From: Bacteroidota bacterium
GTDB lineage: Bacteria; Bacteroidota; Bacteroidia; B-17B0; Aurantibacillaceae
Reading direction: 5' to 3'
Assembly (NCBI GenBank): GCA_018267825.1
Contig: JAFDXR010000008.1
Location: 483,378 to 547,377 of the forward strand
DNA: 64,000 nucleotides
Below the pieces are notes generated by a model that saw only the letters and a program-made list of their open reading frames with translations, made no database searches and was not told the DNA's origin. Shown here in pieces: positions 25,465-34,962 of this stretch (within the stretch, counting starts at the first letter, position 1; the number at the start of each line of letters is the position of its first letter). The translations under genes were made by a program, and so were the position numbers.

Positions 25465-27243
25465 ATGTTGAGAACCAATACTTGCGGAGAGCTGAGAATA
25501 TCGGACATTAACAAGACAGTAACCCTTTGTGGCTGGGTACAAAAAAGCCGCGATCTGGGTGGAATGACATTCATTGATCTGCGCGATCGCTATGGCATTA
25601 CACAGCTGGCATTTAATACCGATTGGGATAAAGGACTCTGTGATCAGGCGCGCGCATTGAGCCGCGAGTTTGTGGTGCAGGTAACCGGCACGGTGATCGA
25701 ACGTGAAAGCAAAAACAAAAACAACCCTACAGGTGATATCGAACTGAAAGTAAGCAGCATCAAAGTACTGAATGATGCCAAAACACCACCATTCACCATT
25801 GAGGAGGATACCGATGGCGGCGATGAGTTGCGCATGAAATACCGTTACCTGGATCTGCGTCGCAGCAGTGTGCGAAAAAACCTGGAGCTGCGTCACCGCA
25901 TTGCCATTGAAACACGCAACTACCTCGATAAACAGGACTTCCTGGAAGTAGAAACACCGGTACTTATCAAGTCGACGCCTGAAGGCGCGCGCGACTTTGT
26001 GGTGCCAAGCCGTATGCACAGCGGGCAGTTTTATGCGCTTCCGCAAAGCCCGCAAACATTCAAGCAATTATTGATGGTAAGTGGCTTTGACCGTTATTAC
26101 CAGATCGTGAAATGCTTCCGCGACGAAGACCTTCGTGCCGATCGTCAGCCGGAATTCACACAGATCGATTGCGAAATGAGTTTTGTGGAACAGGAAGACA
26201 TTCTCAACACCTTTGAAGGCCTGGTAAAACATTTATTCAAAACCGTGAAAGGGGTTGATATTCCAAAGCTGCAGCGCATGACGTATGCTGATGCCATGAA
26301 ATACTATGGCAACGATAAACCCGACACGCGTTTCGAAATGAAGTTTGTGGAGTTGAACAGTGTGGTGAAAGGGCAGAATTTTAAAGTGTTCGACGATGCC
26401 GAACTGGTTGTTGGAATCTGTGCCAAAGGTGCAGCCGAATATACCCGTAAACAACTCGATGAACTCACCGAGTTTGTAAAACGCCCGCAGATCGGCGCTA
26501 CAGGATTGGTGTATGCTCGCTACAACAGCGACGGCACGATCAAATCGAGTGTCGATAAATTTTATAACGAAGAGCAACTGAAAACCTGGGCTACAGCATT
26601 CGATGCACAACCCGGCGACCTCATGCTCATCCTGGCAGGTGCAAAAGAAAAAACACAAAAAGCACTCAGCGAACTGCGACTCGAAATGGGAAGCCGCCTG
26701 GGCCTGCGCGATAAGAATACATTTTCATGCCTGTGGGTCATCGATTTTCCGCTTCTCGAATGGAATGATGGCGACCCGAACCTGCTGGCATCGCTGGCCG
26801 GCCGCTGGCATGCCAAGCATCACCCGTTTACTTCACCGAAGCCCGAAGACATTGCCTTGCTAAGCACAGATCCCGGCGCCGTACGCGCGAATGCTTACGA
26901 TATGGTTATCAACGGTGTTGAGATCGGTGGTGGAAGTATCCGTATTCACAATAAAGATCTGCAGGCGCAGATGTTCGATATATTGGGCTTTACCAAAGAA
27001 GAAGCACAAAAACAATTTGGCTTCCTGATGAATGCATTCGAATACGGTGCACCACCGCATGGAGGGCTGGCCTTCGGATTTGACCGCCTGTGCTCCCTGT
27101 TTGGTGGCAGCGATAGTATCCGCGACTTCATAGCGTTTCCTAAAAACAATGCAGGCCGCGATATGATGATCGACAGTCCAAGCGAGATCAGCGACGAACA
27201 ATTAAAAGAATTATCGATCCGTACCGAAATCGCCAAAGCGTAA
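25465..27243 (+). CDS. aspS: Aspartyl-tRNA synthetase
   Basis: Class II synthetase charging tRNA-Asp. The open frame reaches back to 25372, through the terminator, so I take the ATG at 25465, which gives 592 residues, the usual bacterial length. The OB-fold anticodon domain is about 1-110 ([20 protein letters not shown]). Motif 2 is [18 protein letters not shown] (about 218-235). The bacterial GAD insertion follows. Motif 3 is [10 protein letters not shown] (about 532-541). TTTAATTTTTG just upstream approximates a -7 box. rsmI follows after four bases. Confidence 0.97.
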   Translation: MLRTNTCGELRISDINKTVTLCGWVQKSRDLGGMTFIDLRDRYGITQLAFNTDWDKGLCDQARALSREFVVQVTGTVIERESKNKNNPTGDIELKVSSIKVLNDAKTPPFTIEEDTDGGDELRMKYRYLDLRRSSVRKNLELRHRIAIETRNYLDKQDFLEVETPVLIKSTPEGARDFVVPSRMHSGQFYALPQSPQTFKQLLMVSGFDRYYQIVKCFRDEDLRADRQPEFTQIDCEMSFVEQEDILNTFEGLVKHLFKTVKGVDIPKLQRMTYADAMKYYGNDKPDTRFEMKFVELNSVVKGQNFKVFDDAELVVGICAKGAAEYTRKQLDELTEFVKRPQIGATGLVYARYNSDGTIKSSVDKFYNEEQLKTWATAFDAQPGDLMLILAGAKEKTQKALSELRLEMGSRLGLRDKNTFSCLWVIDFPLLEWNDGDPNLLASLAGRWHAKHHPFTSPKPEDIALLSTDPGAVRANAYDMVINGVEIGGGSIRIHNKDLQAQMFDILGFTKEEAQKQFGFLMNAFEYGAPPHGGLAFGFDRLCSLFGGSDSIRDFIAFPKNNAGRDMMIDSPSEISDEQLKELSIRTEIAKA

Positions 27244-27247
27244 TAGG

Positions 27248-27925
27248 GTGAAAGCAAAACTCTACATAGTGCCAACACCCATCGGGAACCTCGAAGACAT
27301 GACTTTCAGGGCCCTCAACGTGTTGAAACAGGTAGAGTTGATCCTGGCCGAAGACACCAGGAACACCGTACACCTGCTGAAACATTTCCAGATCGAAAAA
27401 CCCCTGCGTTCTTACCACGCTCACAATGAGCACAAAACGGTAGAAGAAATTGTGGCGTCTATCCAGTCCGGAAAATCCATTGCCCTGGTGTCGGATGCCG
27501 GCACACCGGCCATTTCGGATCCCGGATTTTTATTGGTTCGTGAATGTATCCGTGCCGGTGTTGAGGTTGAGACGCTGCCTGGCGCAACAGCTTTTGTACC
27601 TGCCCTGGTGAATAGCGGATTGCCCTGCGACAGTTTTGTGTTTTATGGATTTTTACCCCAGAAAAAAGGGCGGCATACAAAGCTCCTGAGCCTGCACGAC
27701 GAAACCCGTACCATGATCTTTTACGAAAGCCCTTTCAGGCTGGTAAAAGCACTCGAAGAATTTAAAGAACACCTGGGCGGCGACCGCCAGGCATCTGTGA
27801 GTCGGGAGTTATCCAAACTCTATGAAGAAAACGCCCGCGGAACCCTCGACGAGCTGATTACTCATTTTTCTACTAAACCAGTAAAGGGAGAGATTGTTGT
27901 TATTGTTGGTGGAAAAGAAGGTTGA
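27248..27925 (+). CDS. rsmI: 16S rRNA (cytidine-1402-2'-O)-methyltransferase
   Basis: A 225-residue SAM-dependent enzyme that 2'-O-methylates C1402 in the decoding centre of 16S rRNA. It starts with GTG at 27248, four bases after aspS. Family motifs are VPTPIGNLEDMTFRAL (about 8-23), LAEDTRNT (about 34-41), SDAGTPAISDPG (about 80-91) and LPGATAFVPALVNSGLP (about 104-120). Near its end KGEIVVIVGG is typical. It probably shares a transcript with aspS. Confidence 0.95.
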   Translation: MKAKLYIVPTPIGNLEDMTFRALNVLKQVELILAEDTRNTVHLLKHFQIEKPLRSYHAHNEHKTVEEIVASIQSGKSIALVSDAGTPAISDPGFLLVRECIRAGVEVETLPGATAFVPALVNSGLPCDSFVFYGFLPQKKGRHTKLLSLHDETRTMIFYESPFRLVKALEEFKEHLGGDRQASVSRELSKLYEENARGTLDELITHFSTKPVKGEIVVIVGGKEG

Positions 27926-27996
27926 AAGCTTTTTTGAAAACCCGGTAGAAGCCCCTTTAAATTTTTTAATTTCAGGTATTATTTAATCTCAAACTC

Positions 27997-28641
27997 ATGA
28001 AAAAGGTAATTCTTAGTTTATTCGTATTGGCGGGCAGTATTTCGTTTGCACAGAAAACAGCCAAAGATTTTTTCTCATCTGATGATATGGTCTGGTATGG
28101 CCTTAATTTTTCGCAGGCCCGCATGATCGGCCAGTTCGACCAGGCAGCCGGTGCCGGCGCAGCTACAGGATCGGACATCAAAAACAAATGGATTCCATCG
28201 TGGAACGGCGTTATCATTTCGGAGCCCAAGAACTTCAAGCGCGAAGAAGCATTTCGTAAAACCAATATTTACAACGACATCGCCGCTACCGAAAAACAAA
28301 ACCTGGCGATTGATGCCGACAAGCTGATGACCTACAATCCATATTCTTTCTCGGACCCGAAAGAAACCATCAAGCATGTGATTTCTTCGCTTTCCGGTGG
28401 CGAGAAAAAAGAAGGCATCGGCGTAACATTTGTTGTAGAGAGCTTCGACAAAACCAATATGAAAGCCGTAATATATGCGGTGGTATTTGATATTGCCACA
28501 AAGAAAGTACTCATCAGCGAAAAAATCGAGGCCACACCAAGAGGAATCGGTCTTCGTAATTTCTGGGCAGGTGCTGTAAAGGATGCGTTCAAGCAAATTG
28601 AGTCGAGCTATTACAACAAGTGGAAATCAGACGCCAAGTAA
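27997..28641 (+). CDS. Exported protein of unknown function
   Basis: A 214-residue protein with a signal peptide (1-18, ending SISFAQ). The mature part has no Cys, no repeats and no membrane segment. DDMVWYGLNFSQARMIGQFD near its start and NFWAGAVKDAFKQIESSYYN near its end give it the look of a conserved periplasmic Bacteroidota family, but I can name no function. corA begins six bases downstream, so the two probably share a message. Confidence 0.75.
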   Translation: MKKVILSLFVLAGSISFAQKTAKDFFSSDDMVWYGLNFSQARMIGQFDQAAGAGAATGSDIKNKWIPSWNGVIISEPKNFKREEAFRKTNIYNDIAATEKQNLAIDADKLMTYNPYSFSDPKETIKHVISSLSGGEKKEGIGVTFVVESFDKTNMKAVIYAVVFDIATKKVLISEKIEATPRGIGLRNFWAGAVKDAFKQIESSYYNKWKSDAK

Positions 28642-28647
28642 ACCGCA

Positions 28648-29694
28648 TTGACCCCAAAAACACATAACGTCGGCGATCCGCCGGGAACGCTCTATTATAC
28701 CGGTGAAGAAACCTCCGGGGCTGTCAGAATTACGTTAATTGAATACAATGAAACGGAATTCTTCGAACAGGAATTCTTCGACCTGGACGAGTGCCTGACC
28801 CATGCGCGTCCCGACATGGTGAAGTGGATCAATGTGGATGGCATCCATGATGTATCCGTTATCGAAAAGATCGGAAAAATCTACGACATACACCCGCTTA
28901 CACTCGAAGACATTGTGCATGTGGATCAGCGGCCCAAGTTCGAAGACTATGATCACTATGTTGTAGCCATCATGAAAATGATTTACTACGACACCGAAAT
29001 TCATGCAGAACAACTGGCCATTGTATTGCTCGACAACCTGGTAATTTCTTTCCAGGAACCCGAAGGCGGTGATGCCTTCGATCTTATCAGGCTCAGGCTT
29101 CGCCAGTGCAAGGGGCGCATTCGTAAGCAGGGCGCCGATTACCTGGCCTATGCCCTTATCGATGCCCTGGTAGATTATTATTTTACGGTGATCGAAAAAA
29201 TAGGCGACCGCATTGAGCAGATAGAGGAGGAAATTATAAACGAACCCAAGAGCACAAACCTGCTTCACCTGTATCGGCTCAAGCGCGAAATGATTTACCT
29301 GCGCAAACAGGTGTGGCCAATGCGCGACATGATCAACAACATGGTGCGCTCCGAAACGGCCCTCATTAAAGAAAGCAGCGATATATACCTGCGTGACCTG
29401 AACGACCACGTTACACGCATCATCGATACCGTGGAAACATACAGGGACCTCCTTTCGGGGATTATGGACATCTATCTCAGTACCAATGCCAACCGCATGA
29501 ATGAAATCATGAAGGTACTCACCATCATGTCTTCTATTTTTATTCCGATCACATTTCTGGCAGGAGTCTATGGCATGAATTTCAAGCACATGCCGGAGCT
29601 CGAAACCGACTATGGCTATTATGTTTTGTTGGGCGTCATGGCAGCGGTTGTAATTGCACTGCTCTTCTACTTTAAGAAAAAGAAATGGATCTGA
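28648..29694 (+). CDS. corA: Magnesium/cobalt transporter CorA
   Basis: A 348-residue inner-membrane divalent-cation channel. It starts at TTG 28648, six bases after the preceding gene; no ATG gives a complete N-terminus. The cytoplasmic domain covers about 1-285, with HPLTLEDIVHVDQRPKFEDY around residues 84-103. Two membrane helices follow (about 292-312 and 322-342) with the selectivity motif GMN at about 309-311 (VYGMNF) and a basic tail (KKKKWI). It overlaps the next gene by ten bases. Confidence 0.95.
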   Translation: MTPKTHNVGDPPGTLYYTGEETSGAVRITLIEYNETEFFEQEFFDLDECLTHARPDMVKWINVDGIHDVSVIEKIGKIYDIHPLTLEDIVHVDQRPKFEDYDHYVVAIMKMIYYDTEIHAEQLAIVLLDNLVISFQEPEGGDAFDLIRLRLRQCKGRIRKQGADYLAYALIDALVDYYFTVIEKIGDRIEQIEEEIINEPKSTNLLHLYRLKREMIYLRKQVWPMRDMINNMVRSETALIKESSDIYLRDLNDHVTRIIDTVETYRDLLSGIMDIYLSTNANRMNEIMKVLTIMSSIFIPITFLAGVYGMNFKHMPELETDYGYYVLLGVMAAVVIALLFYFKKKKWI

Positions 29695-30926
29695 ACACCT
29701 TCCGGAAGAAGCCGGTCCATGCTGGATTTTGGACGATAATTCTGATTTTGTCGTTACACATCACTTCCTGTCAGCGGATGGTAGATGGCGTTATTAAAGG
29801 CTATGTAAAAGGCACAGAGCGTGTAGACTCTCTGAAACAGGCCATGGCCAGGGAAGCGCTTGAAGCCGAAGATGAAAATATTATTTCAGACGAATTCGAC
29901 ATTCTGCAGCGTAAACCCGACCGCGACGGCGACAGCCTTTATTATGTACGCGAGTATTATGAAGCCAGCGGTAAAAAAGCCCGCGACTCCTGGTTTAAAG
30001 GAAACACAAGACACGGACTTTCCACGGTTTACTTTGAAGACGGTCGCGTGTTTGGTGTGATGGAATTCAAAGACGGCCATATTTACAACACGGTTTCATG
30101 TGTTGATCCTACGGGGAAACCGCTTGACATGGGGAGTTTTAAAAACGGCAGCGGCTATTTGAAAATGTACTGGCCTAACGGAAACCTGGAGTTTGAGTGC
30201 CATTACGAAAACATGTGCAAAAACGGATTGTATAAGGATTATTATTCATCTGGCCCCGTTAAATCTACCGGCACTTATATTCACGACACCCTCGAAGGGC
30301 CTTTTGAGTCGTATTATAACAATGGTGAGCTACACGAAAAGAGTACATCAAAACATGGCTATTACGAAGGGGAGGTTACCAGGTACTGGCCCAATGGAGG
30401 AATTCATGAAAAAGAAACCTGGAAAAACAGATTTCTGACAGCAAGGAGCGTTTATGATGAAAAAGGCCGGCAGGAAGAAGAGGCCAGGCTGGAAAACGGA
30501 AAGCTTGTGGGACTTAGGTATGCATATTATTCCAGCGGTAAAATCATGTCGAAAACCACATTTATAAACGCACAGAAATATGGCATATTTACCTATTACC
30601 ACGAGAATGGCAACATCAGAGCGGAAGAAAGCTGGAAGATGGACACCTTACAATGGGAAAAGAACTATTTTGAAAACGGCAAACTGGAATCGGAATGTAC
30701 GTATCTTCGCGGAGAGAAAGAAGGCATGTATCGGTCTTATTACGAAAACGGCAATAAGCGCCTGGAGCAGGAATACAAACACGGACAACGGGACGGATCG
30801 TACACGTCGTATTTTGAAAACGGAAACAAATATTTTGTCGGAAAATATAAAGACGATAAACCTTCAGGAAAATTTGATGTATACGCCAAAGACGGAAAAT
30901 ACCGTGGCGTGAATGAATATAAATAG
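29685..30926 (+). CDS. MORN/YwqK-repeat lipoprotein
   Basis: A 413-residue protein with a lipoprotein signal (lipobox ITSC, Cys29). From about residue 85 to the end it consists of about a dozen repeats of roughly 20-23 residues, such as NGNLEFECHYENMCKNGLYK, ENGNIRAEESWKMD and ENGNKRLEQEYKHGQRDGSY. These are MORN_2/YwqK repeats, sometimes annotated as toxin-antitoxin components, but no toxin gene lies beside it and I would not use that name. It overlaps the corA end by ten bases and precedes ribE by five. Its place is probably the periplasmic side of a membrane; function unknown. Confidence 0.82.
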   Translation: MDLNTFRKKPVHAGFWTIILILSLHITSCQRMVDGVIKGYVKGTERVDSLKQAMAREALEAEDENIISDEFDILQRKPDRDGDSLYYVREYYEASGKKARDSWFKGNTRHGLSTVYFEDGRVFGVMEFKDGHIYNTVSCVDPTGKPLDMGSFKNGSGYLKMYWPNGNLEFECHYENMCKNGLYKDYYSSGPVKSTGTYIHDTLEGPFESYYNNGELHEKSTSKHGYYEGEVTRYWPNGGIHEKETWKNRFLTARSVYDEKGRQEEEARLENGKLVGLRYAYYSSGKIMSKTTFINAQKYGIFTYYHENGNIRAEESWKMDTLQWEKNYFENGKLESECTYLRGEKEGMYRSYYENGNKRLEQEYKHGQRDGSYTSYFENGNKYFVGKYKDDKPSGKFDVYAKDGKYRGVNEYK

Positions 30927-30931
30927 AACAC

Positions 30932-31516
30932 ATGTTTACAGGAATTATAGAAGCACTCGGAAAGCTGGAGTCCATGGAAAAGGATCACAGCAATATCCAT
31001 TTCATATTCTCGTGCCCCTTTACACACGAGCTCAAAATAGATCAGAGTCTCGCTCATAATGGCGTATGCCTTACTGTGGTTGAGGTTTCCGGCGACCGCT
31101 ATAAAGTGACGGCCATCGACGAAACCCTGCGTAAAACAAACCTGGGGCATCTGAAAACCGGCGACTCTGTGAACCTGGAACGCTGCATGGCAGCCAATGG
31201 CCGTTTCGACGGGCATATTGTGCAGGGGCACGTCGATCAGACCGGTACCTGTGTGTCGGTGGTGAACAACGATGGCAGCTGGACCTATACATTTCAGTAT
31301 GATGCGGCCGCCGGAAATGTGACAGTCGAAAAAGGAAGTATCACCGTCAACGGCACAAGCCTCACCGTAGTCGATTCTACCGACAATTCCTTTTCCGTAT
31401 GCATTATTCCCTATACATACGAGCATACTGTTTTCAAATACATACAACCCGGCCACACGGTGAACCTTGAGTTTGATATCGTTGGAAAATACGTGGCCCG
31501 CTTACTAAAGAAATAA
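30932..31516 (+). CDS. ribE: Riboflavin synthase alpha subunit
   Basis: Catalyses the dismutation of two 6,7-dimethyl-8-ribityllumazines to riboflavin. Its 194 residues consist of two lumazine-binding repeats, each starting with a family motif: MFTGIIEALGKLES (1-14) and GRFDGHIVQGHVDQTG (about 90-105). The N-terminal MFTGI is diagnostic. It sits five bases after the MORN lipoprotein gene in the long plus-strand run; no other rib gene or FMN riboswitch is visible here. Confidence 0.95.
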   Translation: MFTGIIEALGKLESMEKDHSNIHFIFSCPFTHELKIDQSLAHNGVCLTVVEVSGDRYKVTAIDETLRKTNLGHLKTGDSVNLERCMAANGRFDGHIVQGHVDQTGTCVSVVNNDGSWTYTFQYDAAAGNVTVEKGSITVNGTSLTVVDSTDNSFSVCIIPYTYEHTVFKYIQPGHTVNLEFDIVGKYVARLLKK

Positions 31517-31567
31517 TTAAAACAGGACTCCCGATGTTTTTCATACATAACCCTAAAAACATGCATT

Positions 31568-32260
31568 ATGAGCACAAACATCGAAAGCATCTTATTTCTT
31601 GATATTGAAACTGTTCCCGTGGTATACAATTATGCCGGGCTCGATCAGGACATGCGCAGCCTGTGGGATAAAAAATGGCAGTATAACAAAGACCTGAGCC
31701 CCGAGCAGCAATACAGCAAAGCCGGCATCTATGCGGAGTTCGCAAAAATTGTGTGCATTGGCGTGGGCTATTTCAACGAAGGAAAATTCAGGGTGAAAGC
31801 CTTTGCCGGCGACGATGAAACGCTCATCCTCAAAGAGTTTTCGGGCCTGGTGGGAAAATATTTCAACCGCAAGGAGAACCTGCTCTGTGCACATAACGGA
31901 AAAGAATTTGATTACCCCTTTATATGCCGCCGCCTTATCATAAATGGTCTGCCGCTTCCGAAACCCCTGCAAATACAAGGGTTTAAACCCTGGGACGTAA
32001 AACACCTCGATACTCTGGAAATGTGGAAATTCGGCGACATCAAAAACTTTACCTCACTGAATTTACTCGCTGCCGTCCTGCACATTCCTTCACCCAAAGA
32101 CGACATTGACGGAAGCATGGTAGCCAAAGTGTATTATGAAGAAAAAGGATTGGAACGCATTAAAACCTATTGTCTCAAAGATGTGGTCACGGTAGCCCGC
32201 GTTTATCAAAGGTTCAGAGGCCTATCGGTTTTGACCGATGAAGATGTTATATTTGCCTGA
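31568..32260 (+). CDS. DEDD-family 3'-5' exonuclease (PolB-exo-like)
   Basis: A 230-residue RNase H-fold protein resembling the predicted 3'-5' exonuclease family related to the proofreading domain of DNA polymerase B. The acidic motifs are LFLDIETVP (about 8-16), CAHNGKEFDYPFICRRL (about 107-123) and YCLKDVVTVARVY (about 203-215), which gives Asp/Glu, Asp and Tyr-x3-Asp positions. It would trim single-stranded DNA or RNA ends in the cytoplasm. Its TGA overlaps the gpsA ATG. Confidence 0.8.
   Translation: MSTNIESILFLDIETVPVVYNYAGLDQDMRSLWDKKWQYNKDLSPEQQYSKAGIYAEFAKIVCIGVGYFNEGKFRVKAFAGDDETLILKEFSGLVGKYFNRKENLLCAHNGKEFDYPFICRRLIINGLPLPKPLQIQGFKPWDVKHLDTLEMWKFGDIKNFTSLNLLAAVLHIPSPKDDIDGSMVAKVYYEEKGLERIKTYCLKDVVTVARVYQRFRGLSVLTDEDVIFA
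32248..32255 (+). promoter_or_regulatory. TAnnTTTG box four bases before gpsA
   Basis: TATATTTG matches the -7 box perfectly. It lies in the last codons of the exonuclease gene and ends four bases before the gpsA ATG. TTTTG (32229-32233) is only 14 bases upstream, shorter than the usual spacing. Confidence 0.4.
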
Positions 32261-33252
32261 TGCAATCGCAACCCAAAATAGCTGTAATTGGAAGTGGTAG
32301 CTGGGCAACCGCTATTGTTAAAATTCTCAGCAACAACTGTAAACAGATAAACTGGTATTTCCGCAAGCCGGAAGACATTGCTTTTATTAAGCAATACGGA
32401 CACAATCCGCGTTACCTGAGCTCTGTTTTTTTTGATACAACTAAATTGAACCTGTCCGACAACCTTCAGCAGATGATCGACCAGTCGGACGTTGTTATCC
32501 TGGCTGTTCCTTCGGCGTTCATTCACAATACCATCAAAGACATAAAAGGACTCGACAGGAAAATTGTTTTTTCGGCCATCAAAGGCATTGTGCCCGAATA
32601 TAACCTCATTGTAGGTGAGTATCTCAATTCGGTATATGGTGTTGCGTTCGACAATATCGGTGTCATCACCGGACCCTGCCATGCCGAAGAAGTGGCTCTT
32701 GAAAAACTATCGTACCTCACCCTGGCCTGTGGCGATATTTCGAATGCCGAAGCCTTATGCCGCCTCATGGCCTGCCGTTACATCAAGTGCTCGGCGAGCG
32801 ACGACATATATGGCACCGAACTTTCGGCTGTACTCAAAAATGTGATTGCTCTTGCCGGCGGGATCTGCCATGGTATTGGTTATGGCGACAACTTTTTAAG
32901 TGTGCTTGTCAGTAATGCCATTCAGGAGATTGAACGCTTTGTGGCAGCCGTGCATCCCATCGACCGCGACATTAAAGCATCGGCCTACCTCGGCGATTTG
33001 CTTGTAACGGCCTATTCACAGTTCAGCCGCAACCGTATGTTCGGAACCATGCTTGGCAAAGGCTATAGTGTGAAACATGCACAGCTCGAAATGAACATGA
33101 TTGCTGAAGGGTATTATGCTGTGAAATGCGTGCACGAAATCAATAAAAAATACAATGTCAACATGCCGATCACGGAAGCGGTGTATCATATTATTTATGA
33201 AAATAAAAATGTGGTCACCGAAATGCAGCAACTGGCCGAAAAACTGAGTTAA
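32260..33252 (+). CDS. gpsA: Glycerol-3-phosphate dehydrogenase [NAD(P)+]
   Basis: Reduces dihydroxyacetone phosphate to sn-glycerol-3-phosphate for phospholipid synthesis. In its 330 residues the Rossmann motif is IGSGSWATAIVKIL (about 10-23). GPCHAEEVALEKLSYL (about 138-153) and LKNVIALAGGICHGIGYGDN (about 192-211) are the substrate and catalytic regions with the conserved Lys. The more usual GPSFA is GPCHA here. It overlaps the exonuclease stop and is followed by a PAP2-like gene after four bases. Confidence 0.93.
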   Translation: MQSQPKIAVIGSGSWATAIVKILSNNCKQINWYFRKPEDIAFIKQYGHNPRYLSSVFFDTTKLNLSDNLQQMIDQSDVVILAVPSAFIHNTIKDIKGLDRKIVFSAIKGIVPEYNLIVGEYLNSVYGVAFDNIGVITGPCHAEEVALEKLSYLTLACGDISNAEALCRLMACRYIKCSASDDIYGTELSAVLKNVIALAGGICHGIGYGDNFLSVLVSNAIQEIERFVAAVHPIDRDIKASAYLGDLLVTAYSQFSRNRMFGTMLGKGYSVKHAQLEMNMIAEGYYAVKCVHEINKKYNVNMPITEAVYHIIYENKNVVTEMQQLAEKLS

Positions 33253-33256
33253 GGCC

Positions 33257-33889
33257 ATGAAAACATTTGCCAATATTATTTCCTATGTTTTTCATCCGCT
33301 GCTGATGGCCACCTATGGCTGCCTCCTTGTCTTCTTTGGTCTTACCGATACCATTTACGCCGTGTTTACACCCCTGAGGGTGAAACTACTTATCACAGCA
33401 ACTGTATTTGCGTTTACATTTCTGTTGCCCCTGCTCAACCTGTTGATTCTCTATAAACTCGGCTATATCTCATCGCTGAAGATCGAAGACCGTCGCGAAC
33501 GGACCTTTCCCATGCTCATGACGGCCCTTTGTTATATCGGGTTGTTTTACATGATTTACGATTTCAATATCTGGCCGGCCATTAAAATATTTGTGCTGGG
33601 AGCCGGGGTTTGCATTGCTTTGGGAGCCGTTATTTCCACGCGCTGGCAGATCAGCGCCCATGCTATTGGTGTGGGTGGACTGTTGGGCGCCATGCTGGCC
33701 ATCAGTTATTTCGTTCAGGTTCCTATGTTTATGGTTCTTTCGGCTATTATCCTCCTTTCAGGCATTATCGGTTTTTCGCGCCTGGCATTACAGGCACACA
33801 CACCATCGCAGGTTTATGCCGGTTTTATCATGGGCTGTGTTGTGCAATTTATGCTGTTTTTTGCAGCACAAATCGTTACATTTGTCTGA
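33257..33889 (+). CDS. PAP2-family-like integral membrane protein
   Basis: A 210-residue protein with about six membrane helices (near 10-28, 42-66, 92-110, 112-130, 134-155 and 160-208). KIEDRRERTFPM lies in a loop near residue 75. SAHAIGVGG and, later, SRLALQAHTPSQVYAGFIMG resemble the C-terminal motifs of type 2 phosphatidic acid phosphatases (SGH and SRxxxxxH). The first motif KxxxxxxRP is not clear, so catalysis is uncertain. It sits between gpsA and an epimerase, which would fit a lipid phosphatase, but that is inference. Confidence 0.65.
   Translation: MKTFANIISYVFHPLLMATYGCLLVFFGLTDTIYAVFTPLRVKLLITATVFAFTFLLPLLNLLILYKLGYISSLKIEDRRERTFPMLMTALCYIGLFYMIYDFNIWPAIKIFVLGAGVCIALGAVISTRWQISAHAIGVGGLLGAMLAISYFVQVPMFMVLSAIILLSGIIGFSRLALQAHTPSQVYAGFIMGCVVQFMLFFAAQIVTFV
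33877..33884 (+). promoter_or_regulatory. TAnnTTTG box five bases before the epimerase gene
   Basis: TACATTTG matches the -7 box perfectly, overlaps the last codons of the PAP2-like gene, and ends five bases before the ATG at 33890. TTTTTTG lies 13 bases further upstream. Confidence 0.4.
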
Positions 33890-34909
33890 ATGAATCTGAT
33901 TACCGGAGCCACCGGACTTTTAGGCGCACACGTAGCATTTATGCTGCTTCAGCAGGGTAAACCCGTTGTGGCCATGAAGCGTCGCAGCAGCGACATTCAG
34001 AAAACCCGGAAACTCTTTTCCTATTATACACCGGAGGCCGACAGACTGTTTGAGCAGATTCAGTGGGTTGAGGGTGATGTGTGTGATATATACACGGTTC
34101 TGGAAGCGCTTGAAAATATAGATACCGTATACCATTGTGCGGGTTACATTTCATTTACATCCAAAGACCGCGAGCAGCTTCATAAAATAAATGCAGAAGG
34201 CACGGCGAATGTGGTAAATGCCTGTCTCGAGAAAAACATTCGGCACCTCATTCATGTGAGCTCTATCGCCACACTGCAGAACCCCGATATCAAAACCAAC
34301 ATCAACGAATCTGTATACTGGAAATCGTCGCCCGATGCCGCAGATTATGCCATCAGTAAATACAACGGCGAGCGCGAAGTATGGAGGGGTATAGAAGAAG
34401 GGCTCCAGGCCACCATTGTAAACCCCGGTGTTATTATCGGTCCGGGATTCTGGAAACAGGGCAGTGGCCAGTTGATCACCGAACTGAGCAAGGGCCTGCC
34501 TGTGTACACCAGTGGAAGCACGGCCTATATCGATGCCCGCAATGTGGCGGAGATCATGCTGAAGCTGGCCGAACAGCAGCAGTTCGGGCAACGCTTTATC
34601 CTGATCGAAGGGAATTATACATTTAAAGATATTTTCAGCAGCATCAGTAAAGCGCTTGGTAAACGGGAGCCAAGCATCCAGGCTGGCTACGGGCTTTTGT
34701 GGGTGGGCCGGATCCTCGACAAACTGAAATCGGGAATTACCGGATCGGCCCGTGTTGTAACACGCGAAACCATACATGCCTGCATGGACGTAAATACCTA
34801 CGACAACTCCAAAATCACGAAGCTTCTGAATTACCGGTTTATACCGACACAGGAGAGCCTGGCTTTCAGTTGCGCGTGCTTTTTAAGGGATACAGCCACA
34901 GAAAGCTGA
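33890..34909 (+). CDS. NAD-dependent epimerase/dehydratase (extended SDR)
   Basis: A 339-residue Rossmann-fold enzyme. The nucleotide motif is TGATGLLGAH (about 5-14). VYHCAGYISF, HVSSIATL and the catalytic pair in YAISKYNGE (Tyr about 152, Lys about 156) mark an extended short-chain dehydrogenase. The substrate could be a nucleotide sugar, a 3-beta-hydroxy compound or a dihydroflavonol-like ketone; the sequence alone does not decide. It starts directly after the PAP2-like stop codon and is followed by CapA after 53 bases. Confidence 0.85.
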   Translation: MNLITGATGLLGAHVAFMLLQQGKPVVAMKRRSSDIQKTRKLFSYYTPEADRLFEQIQWVEGDVCDIYTVLEALENIDTVYHCAGYISFTSKDREQLHKINAEGTANVVNACLEKNIRHLIHVSSIATLQNPDIKTNINESVYWKSSPDAADYAISKYNGEREVWRGIEEGLQATIVNPGVIIGPGFWKQGSGQLITELSKGLPVYTSGSTAYIDARNVAEIMLKLAEQQQFGQRFILIEGNYTFKDIFSSISKALGKREPSIQAGYGLLWVGRILDKLKSGITGSARVVTRETIHACMDVNTYDNSKITKLLNYRFIPTQESLAFSCACFLRDTATES

Positions 34910-34962
34910 GAAGAACAAAACGCCAGAGAAGATTAAAATAAAATAAGAACGAAACAACAAAC

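Noticed and set aside
28735..29589. A 284-codon minus-strand open frame over corA
   Set aside because: corA on the other strand is unmistakable; this is a shadow frame.
29685..30926. Toxin-antitoxin component (YwqK label)
   Set aside because: The repeats match MORN_2/YwqK, but there is no toxin partner and the protein is a lipoprotein among housekeeping genes.
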